A stretch of DNA of 64,000 bases from an uncultured Eggerthellaceae bacterium (GCA_910588985.1 CAJURO010000003.1:1-64000), one strand, 5' to 3'. Counted from the first letter of the stretch, positions 1-8,500 are shown. Numbers and translations: made by a program. The notes: generated by a model not told the origin, from the sequence alone.

Positions 1-58
1 ATGCGATCTCCTCTCCGGGCCTCGAGCCAGGTCCAAGATTTCGTCCGCATCCCCGATA

Positions 59-994
59 GTGCAGACGTTACAACTCGGGAAGGATACGATAGCCAACATC
101 AGTCCGAACGAAGTTTTGGTAGCTAAAGTTTCCGAAGAGATTCAAGAAGGTCTCAAATCTGGCGCTTTCAAATGGAATATTCGAAAGAAAGATGGTGCCA
201 CTATAGCTCAGGTCATGCGGCAGGCTGATGATGGCAGATGGGTTACTAAGACATTCGCGGATCTTGAGAAACATAAAATACCTGATTTCGAAATGCAGCA
301 TTATCTTATGCAAGATATGGCCAACTTGGCAATGCAACAACAATTGCAAAGCATAGCCGCCCAACTTGAAGATATTCATAAGAGCGTTCGAAACATAGAG
401 CAGGGTCAAACCGATGACAGGTTTGGTTTAATAACAGGCGGCGTAAATACGCTAAGACTTGCAATTGCTTCTGAAGACATGCAGTTGATGCGCAATGCCC
501 TCGATTCGTTGAATAATGGTGCAGGGGTCATTCAGAAAACGATTGAAACAAAGGCAAGGACTTTCAATCCAATTCCGAAAGGAGCACTTGGCCGCACGAT
601 AAAAATGCTGACTCATACCAGTAGGGTTAACTACACAAAGCAGCGCGAGCACGATTACAGGTTATTCCGAGAATATATTGAGTTTTACGAGATGTCACAA
701 AGGGCTGTTGTATTGGCATCTTTCATTACGGGCGGTGAAGCAGCAATGAAAACCGCACTGGAAATAAGGCGAGAGTTCCTTGGTGGACTCGATCTTTCAA
801 AGGTTGAAACCATCAAATGGCTATTGCCGGAGCTCTCAACAGAGGATGATTGGTTAAATCATAAGGAAGTTTATATAGAACGTGAAACGAATAGCTTCCT
901 ATCAGCCGTTGAAAGCAATATGACAGTAATGATTGAGCTTACTGGACAGCAACTCATCGAGGCGATTGGAGTTGGAGAGCCAAATGAAGAATAG
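59..994 (+). CDS. Unknown 311-residue protein, first gene of a three-gene cassette
   Basis: I do not recognise the family. The protein is soluble with no signal peptide or membrane span. A glutamine-rich, probably coiled-coil stretch lies near residues 85-120 (MQQQLQSIAAQLEDIHKSV), followed by mixed helical sequence. The listed start is a GTG with no good ribosome site, and the same frame is open back to base 1, so the true start may lie outside the window. Its 3' end overlaps the next gene by 11 bases, which suggests translational coupling. Base composition is A/T-rich compared with the core genes after 4100, consistent with acquired DNA inside a tRNA-Asp island. It could belong to a defence or toxin module, but nothing in the sequence proves a function. 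Confidence 0.6.
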   Translation: MQTLQLGKDTIANISPNEVLVAKVSEEIQEGLKSGAFKWNIRKKDGATIAQVMRQADDGRWVTKTFADLEKHKIPDFEMQHYLMQDMANLAMQQQLQSIAAQLEDIHKSVRNIEQGQTDDRFGLITGGVNTLRLAIASEDMQLMRNALDSLNNGAGVIQKTIETKARTFNPIPKGALGRTIKMLTHTSRVNYTKQREHDYRLFREYIEFYEMSQRAVVLASFITGGEAAMKTALEIRREFLGGLDLSKVETIKWLLPELSTEDDWLNHKEVYIERETNSFLSAVESNMTVMIELTGQQLIEAIGVGEPNEE

Positions 995-1109
995 AACAGG
1001 AAATAGGAATAGATTATTAAACAAAATCATTGATGGTGCAAAGGTTGCTTTACCAATGTTGGGAACTGCGGCAGTAGTGGTTATAAAAAAGGTCATACTT
1101 AAGAAATAG
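984..1109 (+). CDS. 41-residue small membrane or amphipathic peptide
   Basis: A small gene overlapping the end of the 311-residue gene. ATG at 984 is preceded by GGAG at 974-977, an ideal Shine-Dalgarno at 6-nt spacing, and the frame ends at TAG 1107-1109. The peptide has a basic N-terminus (MKNRTGNRNRLLNK), a hydrophobic core around residues 21-34 (VALPMLGTAAVVVI) and a lysine-rich tail (KKVILKK). That pattern is typical of small membrane-active peptides, including type I toxins, phage-type holins and small defence effectors. The overlap upstream and the 8-nt gap downstream place it in an operon with its neighbours. The function is unknown; that it is a real gene is inferred from start-site quality and tight packing. 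Confidence 0.5.
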   Translation: MKNRTGNRNRLLNKIIDGAKVALPMLGTAAVVVIKKVILKK

Positions 1110-1117
1110 GTGCATTC

Positions 1118-1543
1118 GTGACTCTCAGGGATTTAGGAAAGATTGCTTTGGGCGTTGCGGTAACGCCCTTTACCGCCATTGTTAATTTCGTAGAAGAGCA
1201 GCGAAGACAGCGTGAAGAGGAGAGACGCAGACGCGAGTCTCCCTGTGTCTTTACTGATGGCATCTCGAAAGAAAGATTTTTGGAGCTAGCACAAGAAGCT
1301 GCTAACGAGACAGTACGTGTTCAATCATTTGACGTTAATAAAATGGCAGTGACGATTCACGTGAAGTCGCAAAGCGGCTTAACCACTTGGGATGCTGATA
1401 TAGATTACAGCGACTTTGGTCATCTCACAGGGAGATACTGGTTAAAGACCGAGAATGATGATTCACTAATACCAGAGCACTATGCAAAAGTTCTTAAGAA
1501 GAAAATCGAACAAGATCTTTTAGGACAAGCAAATTGTCAATAG
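1118..1543 (+). CDS. Unknown 141-residue protein with N-terminal amphipathic segment, third gene of cassette
   Basis: GTG start at 1118, with AGG (1108-1110) as a modest ribosome site, 8 nt after the 41-residue gene. The N-terminus (residues 1-25) is weakly hydrophobic (LGKIALGVAVTPFTAIVNFV) and is followed by a highly charged arginine/glutamate run (residues 28-40). The remainder looks like a small soluble alpha/beta domain (residues 48-135). It resembles a peripheral membrane protein presenting a cytoplasmic domain, but no family is recognised. Co-transcription with the two upstream genes is likely from spacing. The gene ends 14 bases before the GGGxC repeats that open the attachment module. 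Confidence 0.55.
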   Translation: MTLRDLGKIALGVAVTPFTAIVNFVEEQRRQREEERRRRESPCVFTDGISKERFLELAQEAANETVRVQSFDVNKMAVTIHVKSQSGLTTWDADIDYSDFGHLTGRYWLKTENDDSLIPEHYAKVLKKKIEQDLLGQANCQ

Positions 1544-1895
1544 CATAACCAGAGGGATTTTGGGTCTGTTTTTGGGTCTAGTATCCGATCACTCATTTTC
1601 GATTTTGGGGCCAAAATTGGGGCTACCGCATTTTCATCTATTTCCTCATATGGGCATCTATTTCCATTTCGCGGTGTTGGTGCAAGACTGCGGATTTAGC
1701 TTCGATTGCTATCCAAGTTTGAATGCTTTTGTGGCTCTAGATTGACAGAAAAAACTTGATCAAACTGGGAAGATTTGCGAGTTCAGAGACATGCATTTAT
1801 GTGTTGTGCTTCACGAAATCATTCGGGATTCCGATATTGATTAAGGCAATCTGTAGAGCGTATCCGATACTAAAACTATCGATTTCACCGTCGTT

Positions 1896-1940
1896 CTGTC
1901 ACGTCGAAGGTCGCGAGTTCAAGTCTCGTACATCCTGCCA
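1896..1940 (+). repeat. tRNA-Asp 3'-half remnant (attachment-site copy 1)
   Basis: The sequence runs from an Asp anticodon loop (CTGTCAC, anticodon GTC) through the 3' anticodon stem, a five-base variable loop, a T arm (GCGAG-TTCAAGT-CTCGT) and an acceptor 3' strand ending in an encoded CCA. The 5' half of a tRNA is absent. This is the classic product of integrase-mediated insertion into a tRNA gene, where the crossover lies in the anticodon loop. Relative to copy 2 it has a few substitutions (for example CATCCTG for CATCCCG), so it is a decayed or older junction. Orientation implies that the intact tRNA-Asp lies to the left, outside the window. Confidence 0.8.
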
Positions 1941-1951
1941 TTTGAATGCCG

Positions 1952-1984
1952 AGGCCAGGAGCCATTTTTGCTCCTGCCTTTTTT
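1952..1984 (+). terminator. Intrinsic terminator carried with tRNA-Asp remnant 1
   Basis: AGGCCAGGAGC and GCTCCTGCC form a hairpin around a short T-rich loop and are followed by a T run. It sits 12 bases after the CCA of the tRNA remnant and recurs after remnant 2, so it is most simply the original tRNA-Asp terminator duplicated along with the attachment core. Confidence 0.75.
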
Positions 1985-2193
1985 GATTTCTTGGACTCCC
2001 GAAGTTGCGTTTTGGGTCCAATTTTGGGGCTAATATGATCGGAATCTATCCCCTTAGAGTGCTCTGAAGTACATTTATTTCCACGTATTGACACCTAATG
2101 ACATATGAATAGGTGATATCTCCGACAAGACTTAACGGAGGTTGTCAGAGTGAGATATCTTGCTTTGAGATCTCAGAAGTTATTCCGTGCTTG

Positions 2194-2463
2194 TTATGCC
2201 GTATGACGAACTGGGAGCGTTAGATACCACGCTAGTCTCTCGTCGGCTACAGTCATAAGGCTGTTCTTTTGTTCCTCGGAAAGATCAGTTCTCATGCTGA
2301 TATCAGCTTTAAGGTGATCTATCTGATTACGCGCACTAGCTTCTCCGGGAGGAGGGCAGCATGGGCGCATAAAGAATCGTACCCAATAGTTCTGCGACTT
2401 AAAAGCCTCCATGAGACCCTCAAAGGAATCATCCAACTTGTTATTCGGTACCGAGCATTTCAT
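2194..2463 (-). CDS. Unknown 89-residue protein divergent from TetR regulator
   Basis: ATG at 2463 is preceded on the minus strand by AAAGGAGATTC, a strong ribosome site 6-7 nt away, which is the main evidence that this frame is real. The protein has a central Cys-Cys-Pro-Pro-Pro segment (RPCCPPPGEASARN, near residues 33-46) and a charged helical C-terminal half. No signal peptide or transmembrane span is evident and I do not recognise a family. It faces the TetR gene at 2600 across a 136-base A/T-rich intergenic region, so it is a plausible target of that regulator. A partly overlapping plus-strand frame (2269-2511) lacks a ribosome site and is rejected. Confidence 0.55.
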   Translation of the reverse strand: MKCSVPNNKLDDSFEGLMEAFKSQNYWVRFFMRPCCPPPGEASARNQIDHLKADISMRTDLSEEQKNSLMTVADERLAWYLTLPVRHTA

Positions 2464-2561
2464 TTGAATCTCCTTTATTCAGTAATCGTTTACGAGCTAT
2501 TAAGAAAGTAGTCTTGATTACTATAAAAATGAAATCCAAAAGCCTACAATATGATTATTAA

Positions 2562-2586
2562 TATACAGATTGTTTGTTAATGTATA
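2562..2586. promoter_or_regulatory. Candidate operator between the 89-residue gene and TetR gene
   Basis: TATACA at 2562-2567 and TGTATA at 2581-2586 form an inverted repeat with a 13-base spacer, just upstream of the TetR start and inside the divergent intergenic region. TetR-family proteins usually bind such dyads next to their own gene. The spacing is longer than average and the site is A/T-rich, so chance similarity is possible. Confidence 0.3.
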
Positions 2587-2599
2587 GGAATTTGAATCT

Positions 2600-3193
2600 A
2601 TGATCGATAGAAGAGTACTAAAAACGAATCAAGCAATATTCCAAGCATTGCAGAACATCAGCGAACGAATGTCTATCTCCCAAATAACCGTATCAGCTGT
2701 CGCGGAAGAGGCAAATATTACGAGAAAGACCTTCTACGATCATTTTCCAACCGTGCTTGATGCCTATCAAGCATTTCTTGATTCGGTGGTAAAGGAGGTT
2801 TCGGAGAAGACAGAACTGGATTGGCAGTCTATCGCCGAATCAGATGCTGAGTATTCTCCAAACGAGGAAACAGAGATCCGATTGATGCTCTTCTTGGGCA
2901 ATGTACGCGAGTTGATTGAGTTACAAGCGTTGGGCAGCAGAAGGAGAAATCGATACATGACGCAAGAGGAGCAGCTGTCGCTTCTCTCAAAGCCCTTTAC
3001 ATCATATGTTGAAAAAGGGCTTTTGGGGGATCCCTCGCGCTTTGGAGACGAGATAGCACTTGTAGCTGATTTTGTTCTTGCCGGAATGCTGTGGATGTAT
3101 CGTAGGTGTTTGCTGAATGATGGGACGGATTCTTTTTACGAAGCACAACTTCGCGTTTGCAAGTTAATCATGGGCGGCTTGAGCAGCATCTAG
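2600..3193 (+). CDS. TetR/AcrR-family transcriptional regulator
   Basis: A 197-residue regulator with a typical TetR helix-turn-helix near residues 8-55: QITVSAVAEEANITRKTFYDHF contains the second and third helices and the conserved T-F-Y-D-H-F signature. The C-terminal ligand domain (60-197) is divergent, as is normal for the family. Start is ATG 2600 with AGGA at 2586-2589, slightly far. Its neighbour is a divergent unknown 89-residue gene and a candidate operator lies between them, so local autoregulation is likely. It is the only cargo regulator in cassette 2 of the tRNA-Asp island, and the ligand cannot be predicted. Confidence 0.9.
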   Translation: MIDRRVLKTNQAIFQALQNISERMSISQITVSAVAEEANITRKTFYDHFPTVLDAYQAFLDSVVKEVSEKTELDWQSIAESDAEYSPNEETEIRLMLFLGNVRELIELQALGSRRRNRYMTQEEQLSLLSKPFTSYVEKGLLGDPSRFGDEIALVADFVLAGMLWMYRRCLLNDGTDSFYEAQLRVCKLIMGGLSSI

Positions 3194-3513
3194 GGAAGGA
3201 GGATACACTCCATCGGTTTGATTTTTTGGTCTAGCATCATTTTGATTTTGGGGCTAAAAATGGGGCTAATGTGGAGACAGCTATTTACTCCTAAAGGCAT
3301 CTAACGACATCAAGCGATCGAGATGCTCAACATAAGAAGTTAGTCCGTTTTCATCTTCTATTTGAGCAAATACGGAAGAGTGGATTGTAAAATGCCTTTA
3401 AGAACTCCCAGTTCAGAGATATAAAACTGAGGCACTATCAGCTATAGATCTTAATAACTATAGAAGCTGGAGCACTGATAAGTCGATGGTGAGTGACGAT
3501 TCTAACCTGGGAT

Positions 3514-3558
3514 CTGTCACGTCGGAGATCGCGAGTTCAAGTCTCGTACATCCCGCCA
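3514..3558 (+). repeat. tRNA-Asp 3'-half remnant (attachment-site copy 2)
   Basis: A near-canonical 3' half of tRNA-Asp(GTC): anticodon loop CTGTCAC, stem strand GTCGG, variable loop, T arm GCGAG-TTCAAGT-CTCGT, acceptor strand ACATCCC, G73 and CCA. The upstream sequence cannot supply the 5' half, so this is not a working tRNA. It lies 1618 bases after copy 1 in the same orientation and defines the right edge of cassette 2. Its better preservation suggests it is the more recent or less decayed junction. Confidence 0.85.
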
Positions 3559-3569
3559 TTTGAATGCTG

Positions 3570-3602
3570 AGGTCAGGGGTCGTTTTCGCTCCTGGCCTTT
3601 TT
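3570..3602 (+). terminator. Intrinsic terminator carried with tRNA-Asp remnant 2
   Basis: GGTCAGG pairs with CCTGGCC (one G-T pair) and is followed by a T run. It is homologous in position and sequence to the hairpin at 1952-1984. Confidence 0.7.
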
Positions 3603-3661
3603 GATTTCTCAACTCCTCGAATCCCGTTTTGGGTCCAATTTTGGGTCTGCTGTGATTGAAC

Positions 3662-3844
3662 CTATCTGGGTCCATTCACGCTTAATCGTATTTTTCGATC
3701 AACAAGTCGAATTCCAAGCTCTTTTTCTATTGAGGCAAGATGACTGCTCAAGACGGGCTGAGAGAGGTTGAGTTCATGCGCCGCATGAGTGACATTGAGG
3801 CAGCGGAAAAAGACCATAAACTCATGCAAATACTCAATTTTCAT
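3662..3844 (-). pseudogene. Truncated LysR-family regulator (DNA-binding domain only)
   Basis: Sixty residues covering the LysR helix-turn-helix: MKIEYLHEFMVFFRCLNVTH, then AAHELNLSQPVLSSHLASIE, then KELGIRLVDR. LysR proteins are normally about 300 residues, so the whole effector domain is missing. The frame stops at 3662-3664, immediately beside the GTTTTGGGTCC repeat at 3625-3648 that marks the island edge, so insertion or excision of the tRNA-Asp element is the likely cause. A good ribosome site (AGGGGAAAC) precedes the ATG, so a DNA-binding fragment might still be made. It is divergent from the BrnQ gene at 4119, which may once have been its target. Confidence 0.75.
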
Positions 3845-4082
3845 GTTTCCCCTTTAAGCACATCTCTTAAGCGCTCATGAATCTATTGCGTGCATTTATC
3901 GCAAACATGATTCACTTCACAACAACGCATACATCATGCTTCTTCATGAATAAGCGGTACGAGCATAACCTATGCGACCAAGCTAGAGACTGATCCTGAA
4001 AGAGCGCATATGTAGAAAAGCCACCCGATATAGACACCTCGTCGTTCGTTCACAGCTCATCATCTGCTTCGCTACAAATGCG

Positions 4083-4109
4083 TTGATGCTTGTCGAGTCG
4101 TTCTAGAAT
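4083..4109 (+). promoter_or_regulatory. Promoter of brnQ, leaderless arrangement
   Basis: TTGATG (4083-4088) and TAGAAT (4104-4109) form a plausible -35/-10 pair with a short 15-base spacer. The -10 ends only 9 bases before ATG 4119, so transcription would start at or within about 3 bases of the start codon. Confidence 0.45.
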
Positions 4110-4118
4110 CAAGATTGG

Positions 4119-5468
4119 ATGTATGGTGAATACGACGTGAGTAGCATGACGGAACATAAGAATACATCATTGACGAAGGATTCAGCGGTAGTAGGCTTCG
4201 CTCTCTTCGCAATGTTCTTTGGAGCGGGCAATCTCATATTTCCGCCTACCCTTGGCCAGTTGAGCGGAGAGGAGTGGCTCTGGGGGTTTCTTGGGTTTTT
4301 GGTAAGCGATGCTGTGCTCTCATGCTTAGGTGTGTATATCGTCATCGTACTAGGAGGGCCCAAGCATGCTTTTGACAGCGCGCTTGGCAAGGTGGGAAGC
4401 ACCATCCTTAACGCAGTTGCCATCCTTTGCCTTTGCGTCGTGTTCGCAATGCCTCGTACAGCTGCAACAACATTCGAGCTGTCGGTTGCTCCCTATTTAG
4501 GCGAGCGAGCTAACTCCTTTCTTATTCCATTCTCCATCCTTTTTTTCGTAGTGGTCTATCTTCTGACCTTTAGGAAGTCTCGAGTAGTTGATATCATCGG
4601 GAAGTTCTTCACTCCAACATTGGTCATCGGGATCATTGTGTTGATAGTTGCAGGCATCTTCAATCCACTTGGACCAATCGAGCAATCCCAAACAATAGAT
4701 GTTTTCCAAGAAGGCATTCGTGCGGGGTACCAAACGATGGACGTTCTTGGTGTAGCAGCTTTCTCTCTTATCATCATGGATTCAGGTATCGTTAAAGGCT
4801 TTGATGAGAGCTCGAAGCGGCGAGCATTGCTTGGACGGGCAAGCATAGGCGCTGTGGTGATGCTCGGAGTGGTCTATGGCGGCTTAACCTATCTTGGGGC
4901 AACATCCCGAGGGCTTGGAAGCGGCATGTCTCAGGTCGATCTCCTTGTTGCGATCGTGAAAGCGCTTCTAGGAGATGCGGGCATGATCCTGTTAAGCATC
5001 ATCGTGCTCCTAGCATGCATCACGACGGCGATTGCTTTGGTAAGCTCAGCGGCGGATTTCTTCAACGAGCTTTTCAAAGGAAAGGTTTCTTACAGGACGC
5101 TCCTTGTCATTGATTGCATCATTGGTGCGGTAATTTGTGATATTGGCCTCGATAACATCATTCGTTTCGCCGATCCTGTGCTCGGCGTTGTTTACCCACC
5201 CTTCATCACCGTGGTTGTTCTGCTTGTGTTCAAGAGATTGATAGGAAGGCGCGGAGTGTATCAAGGGGCGGCGCTCGGGGCGCTCTTCGGCGGGCTTCTT
5301 GTTGAGGCCTCTTCTGCAGGGTTGATTGCTGTTCCAGTTGACTGGTTGCCTTTCTTTTCGCTTGGCTTTGGATGGGCGCTCTTTGCGATGATTGGCGGTA
5401 TCGTTGGATACGTCATTGGGTATAAGCGCAAAGGCGTCGCAACTAATCAAGAAATCAAGACAATCTAG
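4119..5468 (+). CDS. brnQ: Branched-chain amino acid carrier, LIVCS/BrnQ family
   Basis: A 449-residue multi-span membrane transporter, normal length for the sodium-coupled Leu/Ile/Val carrier family. The signature near the N-terminus, FALFAMFFGAGNLIFPP, is diagnostic, and about twelve hydrophobic segments follow. It would import branched-chain amino acids, complementing the ilv operon at 57608. The start is ATG 4119 if the mRNA is leaderless (the -10 is at 4104-4109); ATG 4146 is an alternative, but neither has a strong ribosome site. A truncated LysR gene lies divergent upstream. Distinguishing leucine, isoleucine or valine preference is not possible from sequence. Confidence 0.93.
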   Translation: MYGEYDVSSMTEHKNTSLTKDSAVVGFALFAMFFGAGNLIFPPTLGQLSGEEWLWGFLGFLVSDAVLSCLGVYIVIVLGGPKHAFDSALGKVGSTILNAVAILCLCVVFAMPRTAATTFELSVAPYLGERANSFLIPFSILFFVVVYLLTFRKSRVVDIIGKFFTPTLVIGIIVLIVAGIFNPLGPIEQSQTIDVFQEGIRAGYQTMDVLGVAAFSLIIMDSGIVKGFDESSKRRALLGRASIGAVVMLGVVYGGLTYLGATSRGLGSGMSQVDLLVAIVKALLGDAGMILLSIIVLLACITTAIALVSSAADFFNELFKGKVSYRTLLVIDCIIGAVICDIGLDNIIRFADPVLGVVYPPFITVVVLLVFKRLIGRRGVYQGAALGALFGGLLVEASSAGLIAVPVDWLPFFSLGFGWALFAMIGGIVGYVIGYKRKGVATNQEIKTI

Positions 5469-5547
5469 AGCTGATTCATACCGTCTAACCAGCGGATTTT
5501 CGCGAATTCTAGAGCCTTTATGGTTTTTATTTTACCTGTGTGCCTGT

Positions 5548-5556
5548 TGGTATAAT
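5548..5556 (+). promoter_or_regulatory. Extended -10 promoter of the surface-protein gene
   Basis: TGG-TATAAT is a perfect -10 hexamer (5551-5556) with the TG extension, so little -35 contact is needed. Predicted transcription start is near 5563, which excludes a coding start at 5540 and supports ATG 5591. Confidence 0.7.
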
Positions 5557-5590
5557 ACGCTTAGGTATGACAGGCTTAGGGGTGTTTTTT

Positions 5591-8500
5591 ATGCTGATGA
5601 TCAAGAGATTGAAGTCAGTGCGCGTTTTAAGGTTTTGCATAGCAGCTCTTTGCGGTATTGCACTTTTATGTATGCTGCAATTAGCGGTAGCTTATGGAAC
5701 TTCGCCATCTGCCTCTGCAGCTGAGACAGATGGCGACATATTCGTAGATAATGGTGGAGCAGACAGTCAGGTTGTCTATCTATCAGACATCCCCTATGCT
5801 AATGCCCAGGTAGGTTGGGGCAGCTTGACTCTGGACAAGAACGGCGTCAACAACGGCGAGATTACGCTCAACGTCAACGGGTCTACGACCGCCTTCAAGA
5901 AGGGCCTCTTCGCCCATGCGACTTCGACGGTCGATTACGACGTCAGCCAATACAACGCCGAGTATCCCTATTTTGTAACGTATTACGGCTTGAATACAAC
6001 GAACAACAACGTTGGCAATGGCGTTAAGTTCTATGTGTACACCTCGAACGATGGCGAGAATTGGGACCTTAGGACCGATGCGGACCCAGCATCGATTAAG
6101 AGTGGCGATGGTGCTCGTCAGCTTAGAATCAACATCCAAGACGTTAAGTATATTCGCTTGCATGCTAACGCCAATGGAAGCAACGCTTCTGACCATGCTG
6201 TTTGGGCTGACACCAAGCTCGTGCATGAGGGGTATAAGGACAATATCGTCCGAACAGTTGAAGAGCTCGATGCAGAGATAATGGCTAAATACAAGGGAGG
6301 CACTGTCCCTGAAGAACTGCAGCTGACGCTTCTACAACGTAACCTCATTGCTTCTGTTGGACAGTATGGGTTGCGTACATTCGTCGAGACTAGTGCGGCC
6401 AATCGTACGATGCTGGAGTGGTTCCTGAACGATGAGGAAGCGCTGCGTTTGTGGACCATGGCAGGTGCTCCCAACGGCTCGTATGTGAATTCTCTTCAGG
6501 TATTGAGCAACCTTTACGCTGCGTACAAGGACGACCTCAAGGATGACACAGTCGTCAATGGCGTGCGAAACGGTGACCTGAACCTTCACATGATGTTGGC
6601 GCTCTCGCTTGCGCATGCGCGTCCCATCAACCTTTGGATATACAACAACCAAACCTCGAACCCGGTGGTGCGCTACGAGATCTTCAAGGACATGTACGCG
6701 AATGGCAAGCTTGGCAACCCAACGATGTTCGCGAACTTCACCGTGGAGGAGATGCGTTGGGTCATGACGGCGCAAATGGACGACGAGTCGATTCTCTGGC
6801 TGCGCGACTACACGTCGAAGTTCGGAAACGGGGATCAGCTCAGCGCACGCTTTAATCCGTACACCTACATCAAGTATGGATTGGGATACTCATACGGCAA
6901 CCCGAAGTATTATTCCGCGGCGAACTATGACATGTGGGACAAGAAGTACAACCTGTCTGCCTATAACATCACCTATAAGTCTGGTTATCCGAAGCTATGG
7001 ATCGTGTTCGAGGAGGGTGCTGTTTGTGGCGGCCTGTCCAAGACAGGCTCGAATATCCAGTGTTCGTGGGGATATCCTGCCACGCCTGTCGGCCAGCCCG
7101 GGCACTGCGCATACATTTATATGTATAACGTGGGCGGCGGCAAGAACGCATGGCAGCTGACAAACAGCATCGTTGCCAGCGGATGGGCGAACACCACCCC
7201 GACGATGATGCCCTACGGGTGGGGTTCTGGTGGCGCGAACGTGACCAACAACAACACCATCCAGTCTGCCTCCTACATGTTCCTTTCGCAGGAGGCTCAG
7301 AACGAGTATGACAAGTTCGAGCAGGCAAACATGCTGATGCTCATGGCGAAGGTCTACCGCAACGACTGGGATAAGCTGGTTCAGATCTACAACGACGCGT
7401 ACGACGCCGAGCACATCAATCTCGATGCATGGAACGGCCTCATCAATATCGCGCTCGATGCTCGCACAAATTCCACGCAGGAACAGCTTTACGACCTTGC
7501 CGTTCAATGCGCTACCGACATGAAGTATCATCCGTTGCCCATGTATGACCTCACGCGTCGCATCGGGGCCAAGATCACCGACCCTGCCATCAAATCGAAA
7601 TTCATGATGCTCGTGCAGTCCACGCTGCAAGAGGCCTCCCGTGCGAATGGCTCACAGACCGTTCATGCTAAAGGAGTCGTGCAAGTTGCGAATGCCCTGC
7701 TCGGTTTTATCGACAACCGTATTGCCACATTCTCGTTCGATGGGGCGAATGCGAACAAGATCGTTTTGACTAGCTCGTTCCAGAATTCAGGCGTGACTTG
7801 GGAATACAGCCTTGATGGGGGAAATACATGGATTATGGTGAATGAGGACTCAGTAACACTTACGCCTCAACAGATTGCAAGCATCACCGCCGCCAACGAC
7901 ATCAAGGTGCACATCATCGGCGTGCCGCGCGAGGGGAACATCTTCACGATCGATATTACGCAGCCGTCGTTCTCGGCGGCGGGGCTTTCGGCTGACGATG
8001 ATGAGAATCGCCTCTTTGGTACTACGAGCCTGATGGAGTACTACGTCAGCGAAGACACGAGTTCAACCGTCGTGCCTGAGGATGCGAAGTGGGTGTCGTT
8101 TGCGACGGCTCCCAACCTTGAGGGAAATAAGCGCATATTCGTTCGAAATCGAGCTACGGGAATGCAGCTTAAGAGCAATTATGTGTATTTCACATACTCT
8201 GAGAACGTTTTCATTGCGGATCGCAATCTGATCGATTCCGCTCACTTGTCGATCAATTCCAGTTGGACGCATGCTGCATCGGCTGGCAATGCAAAAAATG
8301 TTCTTGACGGCAACGACAATACGTATTGGCGCACGAAATCTGTGCCTGCGAACTTAACGTTCAATCTTGATGAGCCCCGCTACGTCTGTGCTTTGGAGTT
8401 TACGCCGGACAAAAATTACAAGTACTTTGGCAGTATTCCTGCTGGATATGTGAAGAATGTCGAGATATACACCAGCATGGATTTAACGAACTGGAACTGT

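Larger units (their letters stand above)
1544..2193 (+). other. Gene-free attachment module of cassette 1
   Basis: This 650-base stretch holds no convincing gene. It contains a TTTTGGGTCTAG-type repeat (1569-1585), a GATTTTGGGGC(C/T)AAAA-type repeat (1601-1624), a tRNA-Asp 3' remnant (1896-1940), a terminator (1952-1984) and a further GTTTTGGGTCCAATTTT repeat (2008-2031). The same order and nearly the same spacing recur at 3222-3648. Open frames here are short and overlap the tRNA remnant, so I treat them as artefacts. The region after 2031 up to the minus-strand gene end at 2194 shows only a short GAGAT/ATCTC inverted repeat near 2150-2173. Confidence 0.6.
3194..3661 (+). other. Gene-free attachment module of cassette 2
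   Basis: These 468 bases carry the second copy of the module seen at 1544-2040. It contains a TTTTTTGGTCTAG repeat (3222-3238), a GATTTTGGGGCTAAAAATGG repeat (3244-3267), the tRNA-Asp 3' remnant (3514-3558), a terminator (3570-3602) and a GTTTTGGGTCCAATTTT repeat (3625-3648). The sequence between 3268 and 3513 has diverged from copy 1 and shows no gene. Confidence 0.6.

Noticed and set aside
1560..1986. Plus-strand frames at 1560-1745 and 1756-1986
   Set aside because: No ribosome sites, overlap with repeats and the tRNA remnant, and low-complexity sequence without domain signal.
1885..2094. Minus-strand frame across the tRNA-Asp remnant
   Set aside because: The tail of the translation is the well-known spurious antisense reading of a tRNA 3' end. 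No ribosome site.
2269..2511. 80-residue plus-strand frame opposite the 89-residue gene
   Set aside because: No ribosome site. The opposite strand has a strong one.
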